A stretch of DNA of 64,000 nucleotides from Terrimonas ferruginea DSM 30193 (lineage in GTDB: Bacteria > Bacteroidota > Bacteroidia > Chitinophagales > Chitinophagaceae): contig NZ_KE384401.1 in assembly GCF_000425585.1 (NCBI RefSeq), positions 62,001-126,000 on the forward strand, in the 5' to 3' direction. Shown piece by piece: positions 35,665 to 43,969 of the stretch. Position 1 is the stretch's first letter. Each line of letters opens with the position of its first letter. The position numbers and the translations under genes are program-made. The notes beneath the pieces are model-generated. The model was given only the letters and a program-made list of their open reading frames with translations. It was not told the origin of the DNA and did not search any database.

Positions 35665-38600
35665 ATGAAAAGAAACCTTGCACCATGGGGGATGGTCATG
35701 CTCTTCTTCCTCCTGCCTTTTTATGCCTTCTCTCAGTCCCGTCAACTAACAGGCTCCGTCAAAAACAACAAAGGTGAACCTGTTCCCGCCGCCACCATTC
35801 AGCAAAAAAATACCACGCATTCAACAGTTGCCGGAGCTGATGGCCGCTTCGCGCTGGAGGTGACGGGTGGCGATGTAGTGCTCGTGGTCAGTTCCGCAGG
35901 CTATACTCCTTCGGAAGTAACAGTCGGCACGGCCAACAGTTACGATATCATTCTTACCGAATCCGGTACCATGAGCGAAGTAGTGGTTACCGCAGCATTT
36001 GGTGTGAAACAACGAAAGAAAACATTGGGCTATACCGTGCAGGAAGTGTCCAGCTCCGAACTATCCAAAGGACGGGAGAATAGTTTTATCAATGCATTGC
36101 AAGGCAAAGTAAGCGGCGTCAACATTACCAACACGGGTGGTGCTCCCGGCGCTGGTTCCGACATTTTGATCCGCGGTATTTCTTCGCTCAGCCCCAACGC
36201 CAACAACCAACCGCTGATCGTGATCGACGGGATGCCTGTCAACAATACCACCGTTGTCGGCAGCGTATTGCCCAGCAGTGGCACCAACTTATTGCAGGCC
36301 GGCAGTAACGACCAGTTTGCTTTTGCCAACCGCGGCCTTGATATCAACCCCGACGACATCGAATCCGTGTCGGTTCTCAAAGGTGCGGGTGCTACTGCGC
36401 TCTACGGTTTGCAGGCCGCTAACGGCGTGCTCATCATTACCACAAAAAGAGGTAATGCAGGCCGCATGAGCATTAACGCAAGCAGCTCCGTAAGCTTCGA
36501 CTTCCTGACCAAGTATCCCGAGATACAAACGAAATACCGCGAAGGCTCCAACGGCCGTGTAAACGTTGCTTTCGACGGCACACCCGGAAGCAAGTTCCAG
36601 ACCTTCGGTCCGCCACGTACAGCCGATGATCCGGCGTATAATAATTTCCAACGCGCTTTCACCACCGGTAACCGTTTTAATAATTCGGTTTCCTTGCAAG
36701 GGGGAAATGCAAAAGCTACTTATTACAGTTCTTTTTCCGCGCTGAACCAAAGCGGTATCCTGGATTACACCGACTTCAACCGCTATACGTTTAAACTCGC
36801 AGGCACCTACCAGGTGTCGGAAAAATTCAGTGTGAATGGTTCTGCTACCGTCACGTCTTCCGACAATACCGCACCGGCTGCCGGTGACAAAGGGGTAATG
36901 ACTTCTCTGGCCTATCATACGCCTACTTACGATGTGAGAGATTATATGAACCCCGATGGAAGCCAGAAAGTATACGCACCCGGCACTATCGACAACCCGC
37001 TGTATGTAGCACGCTTCAGCCAGATGAAGAGCAACCTGTTCCGCACAGTCGGCAACATGGGGTTTACCTATAACATCATTCCGCGCCTCAAATTGGATTA
37101 CAAGATCGGCGGCGATTTCTATGGAGACAGCCGCACGCGTATTGTTCCCGGTCCCCGTTTCGCCGGTGATCCTACCACACTCGACCTTGCCATCGCTAAT
37201 GGTGGTTTTATGGTAGAGGAAAGAGTTACCTACCGCGATGTGAACAGCAATGCTTTTCTTACCTGGCAGGATAAATTCAACAACAGCGATTTTGATTATA
37301 CGCTGATGGCCGGCAACAACATCCAGGTGACCTATACCGATATCATGAACACACGTGGTGAGCGATTCGCTTTGCCCGGCTTTTATGACCTGAGCAATAC
37401 GGCCAACCTGTATACCAACCGCGCTACCACACGCAGAAGATATGCCGGTGTGTTTGGAAGTGCTAAACTTGGTTTCCGCAATGCGCTGTTCCTTGAACTG
37501 ACCGGCCGCAACGATTGGAGTTCTACTTTGCCAAGCGTAAATAATTCTTTCTTCTATCCTTCCGCGAGTTTGAGTTATGTGTTCACCGATCTGCATCATA
37601 TCTCCAACAACATTCTCAATTTTGGTAAGCTGCGTCTTTCTTATGCGCAGGTTGGTAAGGATGCACCGCCTTACAGCAACGGTCCTTATTATGTAGTGGC
37701 ACCGGGCTTTCCGTTCGTGAGCGGTACTACATCGGTACCCGGCTTTTTACGCAGCTCTGTGTTTGCAGACCCTGCACTCAAACCCGAGATGCAGAAGTCC
37801 TTTGAGATCGGAACCGAATTACATTTCCTCCGCGACCGGTTGAATGTTGATTTGTCCTGGTACCAAAGCACCAACGAAGATCAGATTATTCCCGTGCCTA
37901 TTTCCTACACCGGTGGTTACACTACTTATATCACCAATGCGGGAAGTATCCGCAACCGCGGTATAGAAGTGGAACTCAATGTAACGCCTGTACGTCAGCG
38001 CGATTTCCAATGGAATTTTGTGGTAAACTGGTTCCAGAACAGAAGCAAAGTGCTTTCGATCAAAGAAGGCATTTCCGAAATTGCTTTTTACGACGAAGGC
38101 CGTATTCTCAACAAACTTACCGTGGGTGGTTCGGCCGGTGATCTTTACGGAACCGCTTACCGCCGCAATGATCAGGGACAATTGCTGATCAACGCGCAGG
38201 GCTTTCCCGACTTTACACCGCAGTTTGTAAAGGCCGGTAACTCCATGCCCGACTGGATCGGCAGTATCAATAATACAATTACATGGAAAGGCATTTCGCT
38301 TTCCGCTTTATTTGAATACCGCAAAGGTGGTGATGTATTTGACGTAACAATGCGGAATGCCATCCGTAATGGTGTACTGAAAATAACCGAGAACCGTTAT
38401 CAGCAGGTGATCTTTGACGGCGTGAAAATCTCCGATGGCCGTCCGAATGATATACCGGTTATTCTCGATCACAACTTCTACCGCAACACAAATGCCTTCA
38501 ATAACATCACCGATGTGATCTTGCAGGACGCGAGCTGGTTCCGGCTCCGCAATGTGAACCTGAGCTACGAAGTACCGAAAAAATGGATGGAACGCACTAA

Positions 38601-38778
38601 AGTAGTGAAAGGTGCTTCTGTTGGCGTAACGGCCAGCAACTTCATTCTATGGACTCCGTACTCCGGTTACGATCCGGGAAGTACCGCATTCAATGCAGGC
38701 TACAACGTATATGGCTTTACCGGAAGTAATATTCCGAACTACAGCTCCGTGATCTTTAACCTCAACCTCACCTTTTAA
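35665..38778 (+). CDS. SusC/RagA family TonB-linked outer membrane transporter
   Basis: Outer-membrane importer barrel of 1037 residues, driven by TonB, that forms a lidded pore with its SusD partner. Signal peptide to about residue 24 (YAFSQ), then a carboxypeptidase-like beta-sandwich (25-100), the SusC signature region SEVVVTAAFGVKQRKK, a plug domain (about 115-230) and a large barrel ending FNLNLTF. Neighbouring genes encode a SusD protein and a small lipoprotein but no glycan-degrading enzyme, sigma factor or anti-sigma factor. The substrate is therefore open: oligosaccharide, peptide or another nutrient. Confidence 0.94.
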   Translation: MKRNLAPWGMVMLFFLLPFYAFSQSRQLTGSVKNNKGEPVPAATIQQKNTTHSTVAGADGRFALEVTGGDVVLVVSSAGYTPSEVTVGTANSYDIILTESGTMSEVVVTAAFGVKQRKKTLGYTVQEVSSSELSKGRENSFINALQGKVSGVNITNTGGAPGAGSDILIRGISSLSPNANNQPLIVIDGMPVNNTTVVGSVLPSSGTNLLQAGSNDQFAFANRGLDINPDDIESVSVLKGAGATALYGLQAANGVLIITTKRGNAGRMSINASSSVSFDFLTKYPEIQTKYREGSNGRVNVAFDGTPGSKFQTFGPPRTADDPAYNNFQRAFTTGNRFNNSVSLQGGNAKATYYSSFSALNQSGILDYTDFNRYTFKLAGTYQVSEKFSVNGSATVTSSDNTAPAAGDKGVMTSLAYHTPTYDVRDYMNPDGSQKVYAPGTIDNPLYVARFSQMKSNLFRTVGNMGFTYNIIPRLKLDYKIGGDFYGDSRTRIVPGPRFAGDPTTLDLAIANGGFMVEERVTYRDVNSNAFLTWQDKFNNSDFDYTLMAGNNIQVTYTDIMNTRGERFALPGFYDLSNTANLYTNRATTRRRYAGVFGSAKLGFRNALFLELTGRNDWSSTLPSVNNSFFYPSASLSYVFTDLHHISNNILNFGKLRLSYAQVGKDAPPYSNGPYYVVAPGFPFVSGTTSVPGFLRSSVFADPALKPEMQKSFEIGTELHFLRDRLNVDLSWYQSTNEDQIIPVPISYTGGYTTYITNAGSIRNRGIEVELNVTPVRQRDFQWNFVVNWFQNRSKVLSIKEGISEIAFYDEGRILNKLTVGGSAGDLYGTAYRRNDQGQLLINAQGFPDFTPQFVKAGNSMPDWIGSINNTITWKGISLSALFEYRKGGDVFDVTMRNAIRNGVLKITENRYQQVIFDGVKISDGRPNDIPVILDHNFYRNTNAFNNITDVILQDASWFRLRNVNLSYEVPKKWMERTKVVKGASVGVTASNFILWTPYSGYDPGSTAFNAGYNVYGFTGSNIPNYSSVIFNLNLTF

Positions 38779-38788
38779 TTAAACTGTC

Positions 38789-40276
38789 ATGAAAAAAAAT
38801 ACAATACTGCTATTGGCCGTTGCAATGACAGGGATACTACCGGGTTGTAAAAAATTCGTGGAAAAGGGAGATGTGAATACCAATCCTAACCGACCTCCTT
38901 TTGTAACCCTCAATACCCTGCTGCCTGCTGTAGAAACAGCCACGGCTGCCAATCATACCAATGTGGCGTATATCACGTCGATGTTCAGCCAGCAGATGGC
39001 GGCCTATACCAGCGGCCCCATCAACGATGACCAGCACCGCGATGTAAGGATATCTGCTGCTTACGCAGGTATCTATCAGAATGGTTTGACCAATGCCAAA
39101 ATATTGCTGGACCTCGCGCGCGAACAAGGCTCGCCACATTACCGCGCCATTGCGCGTATTCTGTTTGTTACCAACCTTGCGCTGGCAACAGATACCTGGG
39201 GCGAAATACCATTAACCGAAGCATTCAATGCACCGGCGCAACTGTATCCTGCCTACGAAAACCAGCAGTCGATCTATGATTTCATGCACAAATACCTCGA
39301 CTCTGCGATTACCGAGATAGGGCAAACCAATCCTGCTACGGTAAGACCCGGCGTGGATGACCTCATCTATGGTGGCACGATGGCCAGTTGGACGCAAACC
39401 GCCTGGTTCCTGAAAGCAAGGTTGTACATGCACACGACCAAAAAAGGAGTGGCCGCCGCTACCAGTAATGCGCTTACGGCGTTGGGCAATGCGTTCACTT
39501 CGTCATCCAAACCTTACCAGGTCGTTTACAGCGACCGCAACAACAATCCGTGGTTCATTCAGGTATCAGGACGTATATCGGGCAGCCAGGTGTTTACCAT
39601 CGGGCCATCCAAGCGATTTGTGGATGCACTCACCGGCATTACCTATCCCGGGTTATTTGATCCGCGTATCGATACATTGATATTTAAAAGCGGGACAGGC
39701 GTGTATACCGGCATTCCCAATGGTGCAGGCAATGTAAGCAACAACGTAAACCTGACCGACGTAACGTTCTACGGCCGTCGTATTGCTCCGCTGTTGATGG
39801 GTTCTTATTTCGAACAAAAGCTGATGGAAGCGGAAGCGCTTTTTCTTGCCAATGGCGGCACGCAAACATCAACAGGATCTACGCCGGCAGCCTATGCGGC
39901 TTATATGGAAGGCATTGTTGCCAATCTCCGTTATCTCGGGTACGATACACTGCTCACCACACCCAATGGCATTAAGGGGAAAACGTATGTTAATCTTCCG
40001 CAGGTGCGTTCGAGCGCGGCCGCACTGCGCCTGGAGCTGATCATGCGTGAAAAACATGTGGCACTTTTCCTGAATCCGGAAGCATGGACCGATATGCGCC
40101 GCTACGACTACAGCACCACTTTGTATCCGGGTGTGGCACTTCCACTCAACCAGGATGCGGCTATGGGGGGTCAGTTTATCCGCCGTGCGCTTTATCCATT
40201 AGATGAAGTCAATAGAAATCCGAATGCACAGGCGGCGTTGAAAACGCTGACGACGAAAGTGTGGTGGGATGAGTAA
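38789..40276 (+). CDS. SusD/RagB family nutrient-binding lipoprotein
   Basis: Surface-exposed lid of the SusCD importer, 495 residues. The lipoprotein signal ends in LPGC (Cys20). The body is helical with TPR-like repeats, and the C-terminal region YPLDEVNRNPNA is typical of the family. It starts ten bases after susC, so the two are co-transcribed. A repeat-rich gap separates it from the following lipoprotein gene. Confidence 0.93.
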   Translation: MKKNTILLLAVAMTGILPGCKKFVEKGDVNTNPNRPPFVTLNTLLPAVETATAANHTNVAYITSMFSQQMAAYTSGPINDDQHRDVRISAAYAGIYQNGLTNAKILLDLAREQGSPHYRAIARILFVTNLALATDTWGEIPLTEAFNAPAQLYPAYENQQSIYDFMHKYLDSAITEIGQTNPATVRPGVDDLIYGGTMASWTQTAWFLKARLYMHTTKKGVAAATSNALTALGNAFTSSSKPYQVVYSDRNNNPWFIQVSGRISGSQVFTIGPSKRFVDALTGITYPGLFDPRIDTLIFKSGTGVYTGIPNGAGNVSNNVNLTDVTFYGRRIAPLLMGSYFEQKLMEAEALFLANGGTQTSTGSTPAAYAAYMEGIVANLRYLGYDTLLTTPNGIKGKTYVNLPQVRSSAAALRLELIMREKHVALFLNPEAWTDMRRYDYSTTLYPGVALPLNQDAAMGGQFIRRALYPLDEVNRNPNAQAALKTLTTKVWWDE

Positions 40277-40400
40277 CTAATTCAAAATTTAAAAGTCAAA
40301 ATTCAAAAAAGTATTAAGTTATAAGTTTAAAGTAATAAGTAGTTGAGCTGCGTGATGTAGGATTGCTTTTTGACTTTTGATTTTTTACTTTTTAATTAAA
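40277..40400. repeat. Low-complexity intergenic repeat between susD and the small lipoprotein gene
   Basis: Contains AAAATTCAAAA/AAAAGTCAAAA words on the left, TTAAGTTATAAG and AAGTAATAAG in the middle, and TTTTTGACTTTTGATTTTTTAC on the right. The outer words are partly complementary, so the region could form a long weak hairpin. No gene is seen in it. Confidence 0.65.
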
Positions 40401-40408
40401 TATTTTTT

Positions 40409-40882
40409 ATGAAAAAATATTTCCCTTTTCTTATCGCGATACTGGCACTTGCTGCCTGCGACAAGCGTCATGATTTTATCAGAGATAACGCTTCACCGAC
40501 CGGCCTGGGCTATGCGCCGGTTAGTACCAATACTTTGCAAAATGTAGTGCCTACTCCTCCGGTGAACCTGGGCACAAGTGCAGCCACGGCTAACGCTTTT
40601 GCGGCAGGTGCCACTATCCGTACAGAACTGCAATACTTTTCACAAAGCCCGGTAAAAGAGATCCAGTTTTATAATACGATCGGAGCGGGTACGCGCACGC
40701 AGGTGGCGGTTTATCCGTATGCATCGGCATTTTCACAATCCAAGCGACTGGATACTTTGCTGATACCGTATACCATTCCCACCGCTGCCAGCGGCACGGT
40801 TATTAAACTCGAGATCGATATTTTAAATGAAAATGGGCTGCGATTGCCAGCACCGAAAGTGGCTTATGTGAAGGTGCAATAG
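40409..40882 (+). CDS. Hypothetical lipoprotein downstream of SusCD
   Basis: A 157-residue lipoprotein with the signal ending in LAAC (Cys17). The mature part starts with a Ser/Thr/Ala/Pro-rich linker (about residues 25-60) and then has a compact beta-rich domain. This could be a single surface-lipoprotein domain binding the ligand of the SusCD pair, like SusE/SusF in position, but no family is recognised. The stop codon TAG begins the left arm of a long hairpin repeat. Confidence 0.68.
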   Translation: MKKYFPFLIAILALAACDKRHDFIRDNASPTGLGYAPVSTNTLQNVVPTPPVNLGTSAATANAFAAGATIRTELQYFSQSPVKEIQFYNTIGAGTRTQVAVYPYASAFSQSKRLDTLLIPYTIPTAASGTVIKLEIDILNENGLRLPAPKVAYVKVQ

Positions 40883-40960
40883 TGAATGGTCAATGGTCAA
40901 TAGTGAATGAGTTGTTTACGAAAGCAGTTTTTATTCACTATTGACCATTCACTATTCACC
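40881..40960. repeat. Long hairpin of heptad repeats filling a convergent gap
   Basis: The left arm (40881-40908) and right arm (40933-40960) are built from AGTGAAT and GGTCAAT heptads, and pair over 28 positions with a perfect 16-base inner part. The arms run from the stop codon of the lipoprotein gene exactly to that of tadA, so the repeat is the entire convergent gap. It may end transcription in both directions. Confidence 0.85.
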
Positions 40961-41398
40961 CTATCTCTTATTCCGGAAAAACGCCTTCATCAACGCCGCA
41001 CACTCATGGCTGAGAATGCCATTGGTCAATGCTGTTTTGGGATGGAAAGGTGACACGGGGGCGTGTAATCGCTGGAAGCCATTTTTTTCATCATCGGCTC
41101 CCCAGACCACACGACCGATCTTGCTCCAATAGAGCGCACCGGCACACATCACACAGGGCTCCACGGTAACGTACAACGTAGCATCAGGGACATACTTGCC
41201 GCCGAGATGACTGAAGGCAGAGGTAAGTGCAATGATCTCGGCATGCGCAGTTGGATCATTGAGCTTTTCGGTCATGTTATAACCGCGCGCGATCACTTTG
41301 TTTTGTAATACAACGATGGCACCCACGGGTATCTCATCTTCCTCAAAAGCCCGCTCCGCTTCCCGGAGTGCAAGATTCATATAGTATTCGTCAGTCAT
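40961..41398 (-). CDS. tadA: tRNA-specific adenosine deaminase TadA
   Basis: Zinc enzyme that converts adenosine 34 of tRNA-Arg(ACG) to inosine. It has 145 residues from the ATG at 41398. The deaminase motif AHAEI supplies His52 and the proton-shuttling Glu54. PCVMC supplies Cys82 and Cys85. The NDPTAHAEI and CVMCAGAL contexts are those of TadA rather than cytidine deaminase. It is divergent from the aldehyde dehydrogenase gene across a 51-base gap. The frame continues upstream to 41605, but that extension overlaps the neighbour and is rejected. Confidence 0.92.
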   Translation of the reverse strand: MTDEYYMNLALREAERAFEEDEIPVGAIVVLQNKVIARGYNMTEKLNDPTAHAEIIALTSAFSHLGGKYVPDATLYVTVEPCVMCAGALYWSKIGRVVWGADDEKNGFQRLHAPVSPFHPKTALTNGILSHECAALMKAFFRNKR

Positions 41399-41422
41399 GC
41401 CGTGATGGTTTGCCTTATAAAC

Positions 41423-41444
41423 GGTAATTTGGGATAAAATTACC
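41423..41444. promoter_or_regulatory. Palindrome in the 51-base divergent promoter of tadA and aldehyde dehydrogenase
   Basis: GGTAATTT and AAATTACC form a perfect 8-bp inverted repeat with a six-base centre. Read on either strand it gives a TAATTT -7-like word, so both divergent promoters may lie within the same symmetrical site. It could also be an operator. Confidence 0.45.
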
Positions 41445-41449
41445 TGAAA

Positions 41450-42823
41450 ATGGCCAGTATCGCTTCGCTTCAGCAACTGCGTGATTATTTCAATGCAGGC
41501 CACACGCGCCCTTATGCTTTTCGCCGCCGGCAATTGCAGGCGCTGAAGAAAGCCGTGCAAACACATGAGGATGCGCTGCAGGCAGCATTGTACCAGGACC
41601 TGCACAAAAGTCCGGAAGAGGCATGGGTAACAGAGACCGGTTTTTTACTCAATGAGATTAAGTATGCCATCAGCCATCTCCGCGAATGGATGGAACCGCA
41701 GAAGGTCGGCACCAACCTCCTCAATCTTCCCTCGGGCAGCAGCATTCAGGCGGAACCATTAGGCGTTGTATTGATTGTGGCTCCATGGAATTATCCGTTG
41801 CAGTTATTGCTCACGCCTTTGGTGGGCGCCATCGCTGCGGGCAATTGTGTAGTACTGAAAGCAAGCGAGTTTGCGCCTGCCACTGCTGCGGTCATGAAAA
41901 AAATGATCACGGATTTTTTTGATCCTTCTTATATTCTTTATACCGAAGGTGATGGTGCGGACGTAGTGCCGGCCATGATGAATAATTTCCGTTTCGATCA
42001 TGTATTCTACACCGGCAGCACGGCCGTTGGCAAACAAGTGTATAAAATGGCGGCTGAAAAACTGGTGCCGGTTACTTTGGAACTCGGCGGCAAAAGCCCC
42101 TGTGTGATCGAAGCGGATGCCGATTTAAAAGTGGCAGCGCGCCGCATCGCCATGACCAAGTTTTCCAACGCCGGGCAGATGTGCATCGCCGTGGATTATG
42201 TATTGATCCACGAATCGGTAAAAGATAAATGGGTGGGGGAAATGAAGAAGGCATTGAAAACATTTTTCTCCGATAACCCCGAACAAAGTCACGAGTACGG
42301 ACGCATCATCAATCATCGCCAGTACGATCGCATCAGTGGTTATCTGCAACAGGGAAAACTGTTGCATGGCGGTAAACAAAACCGCGATACACTTTATATC
42401 GAACCAACACTGCTGACGGATATTTCAACAGGTGCTTCCGTAATGGAAGAAGAAATATTTGGCCCTGTGTTACCGGTTATCGGATTTAACGATAAGAAAG
42501 AAGCACGCGACATCATTGCGAAGCATCCCGATCCGCTTGCATTCTATGTTTATACATCGGACAAAAACAAAGCAGCGCAATGGTTGCAGGATGTGCCTTC
42601 GGGCAATGCGTGTATCAATAACAGCAGCCTGCACGCCACCAATCATCATCTGCCTTTTGGTGGAAGAGGCAACAGCGGCATCGGCGCTTATCATGGCCAT
42701 CATAGCTTTGATATATTCAGTCACCGGAAAGGTGTGTTGCGCACCCCCACCTGGTTTGATCCGCCAATGAAATATCCCCCGTTCAAAGGGAAATTGAAAT
42801 TGTTGAAATGGTTAGTGGGCTAA
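41450..42823 (+). CDS. Aldehyde dehydrogenase family protein
   Basis: NAD(P)-dependent oxidation of an aldehyde to a carboxylate. It has 457 residues with the general base Glu211 in LELGGKSP and the nucleophile Cys245 in NAGQMCI. The length, the PWNYP loop and the C-terminal end (LPFGGRGNSGIGAYHG, then a short hydrophobic tail) resemble the class 3 / fatty aldehyde dehydrogenase type (YwdH, ALDH3). A membrane-linked fatty aldehyde is a plausible but unproven substrate. Confidence 0.9.
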   Translation: MASIASLQQLRDYFNAGHTRPYAFRRRQLQALKKAVQTHEDALQAALYQDLHKSPEEAWVTETGFLLNEIKYAISHLREWMEPQKVGTNLLNLPSGSSIQAEPLGVVLIVAPWNYPLQLLLTPLVGAIAAGNCVVLKASEFAPATAAVMKKMITDFFDPSYILYTEGDGADVVPAMMNNFRFDHVFYTGSTAVGKQVYKMAAEKLVPVTLELGGKSPCVIEADADLKVAARRIAMTKFSNAGQMCIAVDYVLIHESVKDKWVGEMKKALKTFFSDNPEQSHEYGRIINHRQYDRISGYLQQGKLLHGGKQNRDTLYIEPTLLTDISTGASVMEEEIFGPVLPVIGFNDKKEARDIIAKHPDPLAFYVYTSDKNKAAQWLQDVPSGNACINNSSLHATNHHLPFGGRGNSGIGAYHGHHSFDIFSHRKGVLRTPTWFDPPMKYPPFKGKLKLLKWLVG

Positions 42824-42861
42824 TCGTATTCTAATTTTATTTTAATGTAAAATAACCGTGC

Positions 42862-43536
42862 ATGCGTAAACTAAAAAGGATTTTCGTTGTAGTATTGATG
42901 CTGACGCTTGTTTTCGCTGCATATGTTATGATCGTAAACAGACATTCAACAGGTATGACAACAAGACAAAAGATCATGAAGGCCATCTATCCGGCGCTGA
43001 TGTTCTTTACCAAAAACAAAAAGAAAATGCACACGTCAGAACATGCCCAACAGGCAGCAGTATCATTTTACTCATTGAAGTTTACCGGCAACGATCAGCA
43101 GGAGTTTGATTTCAGCACGCTGAAAGGGAAAAAAGTATTGCTGGTCAACACGGCATCGGATTGTGGTTACACGCCGCAATATGCCGATCTGCAGAAACTG
43201 TATGAAGAACAAAAAGACAAGCTGGTGATCATCGGGTTTCCGGCCAATGATTTTAAAGAACAGGAGAAGGGATCGGATGAAGATATCGCACAGTTCTGCC
43301 AGCGCAATTTTGGCGTTACGTTTCCGCTGATGAAGAAGAGCGTGGTTGTTCCCGGCCAATCGCAGAATCCGGTATTTCAGTGGCTCACGGATCCGAAGCA
43401 AAACGGATGGAACGACACGGCACCCGAGTGGAATTTTTCCAAGTACCTGGTAGACGAAAAAGGAGAACTGTTGTATTATTTCCCTCCCGGCATTTCACCA
43501 ACGGGGCCGGAGATACACAAGGCATTGGCAGAGTAG
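42862..43536 (+). CDS. Membrane-anchored glutathione peroxidase-like protein
   Basis: Thiol peroxidase of the glutathione peroxidase family, 224 residues. An N-terminal hydrophobic segment (about 8-26) should anchor it in the inner membrane with the domain in the periplasm. Peroxidatic Cys101 lies in NTASDCGYTPQY. Cys146 in AQFCQRNFGVTFP matches the resolving cysteine of thioredoxin-using members. The WNFSKYLV motif gives the catalytic Trp and Asn. The usual FPCNQF is FPANDF here. The reductant is probably a thioredoxin-like protein. Confidence 0.85.
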   Translation: MRKLKRIFVVVLMLTLVFAAYVMIVNRHSTGMTTRQKIMKAIYPALMFFTKNKKKMHTSEHAQQAAVSFYSLKFTGNDQQEFDFSTLKGKKVLLVNTASDCGYTPQYADLQKLYEEQKDKLVIIGFPANDFKEQEKGSDEDIAQFCQRNFGVTFPLMKKSVVVPGQSQNPVFQWLTDPKQNGWNDTAPEWNFSKYLVDEKGELLYYFPPGISPTGPEIHKALAE

Positions 43537-43564
43537 TCCGGGCCTGATTATTGTGTTACTATAT

Positions 43565-43628
43565 TGCCGGTAAGGCGAAAGGAAAGATGAAAATCGGTTT
43601 CTTCCGTCTTCCGGCTATTTTTTTATCA
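43565..43628 (+). terminator. Imperfect long hairpin with T-tract after the peroxidase gene
   Basis: GCCGG at 43565-43569 pairs with CCGGC at 43610-43614, enclosing partly complementary AAGgCG / CGtCTT and GGAAA / TTTCtT stretches. TATTTTTTTATC follows. This is best read as a terminator. The next gene starts shortly after, so it could also be part of a leader control region. Confidence 0.6.
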
Positions 43629-43642
43629 TTAAAACATAGCGT

Positions 43643-43969
43643 ATGAGTTGGATTTTACTGATTATCGCGGGAATATTTGAAGTGGGATTTGCCACCTGCC
43701 TCGGTAAGGCACGTGAAGCAGATACCAATACAACTTTATGGATGACCGGCTTTTTCATTTGCCTGGGCCTGAGTATGTATTTACTTTATAAAGCTTCCCT
43801 GGAGATTCCGTTAGGTACAGCTTATGCAGTATGGACAGGCATCGGCGCCGTAGGCACCGTATTGATCGGCATTTTTGTATTCAAGGAGCCGTATAGTTTT
43901 CTGCGGATTCTTTTTCTCTGCACACTCGTCGGATCGATTGTCGGTCTGAAGATGGTGTCTTCTCACTGA
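43643..43969 (+). CDS. SMR family exporter, SugE/Gdx-like
   Basis: Small multidrug resistance family protein of 108 residues with four membrane helices, acting as a dual-topology dimer and driven by protons via Glu13. The PLGTAYAVWTGIGAVGT stretch and the IVGLK end are closer to SugE/Gdx guanidinium exporters than to EmrE. I see no convincing guanidine riboswitch in the leader. Its 3' end overlaps the convergent MutS-like gene by seven bases. Confidence 0.88.
   Translation: MSWILLIIAGIFEVGFATCLGKAREADTNTTLWMTGFFICLGLSMYLLYKASLEIPLGTAYAVWTGIGAVGTVLIGIFVFKEPYSFLRILFLCTLVGSIVGLKMVSSH

Noticed and set aside
36289-37599. Long open frame (436 codons) on the minus strand inside the susC gene
   Set aside because: It is fully antisense to a clear SusC barrel, has no family features, and arises from the codon bias of the real gene.
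43537-43642. Guanidine riboswitch before the SugE/Gdx-like exporter gene
   Set aside because: I could not find the paired ACGR loops of the guanidine-II class or a convincing guanidine-I core. The hairpin plus T-tract is better explained as a terminator.
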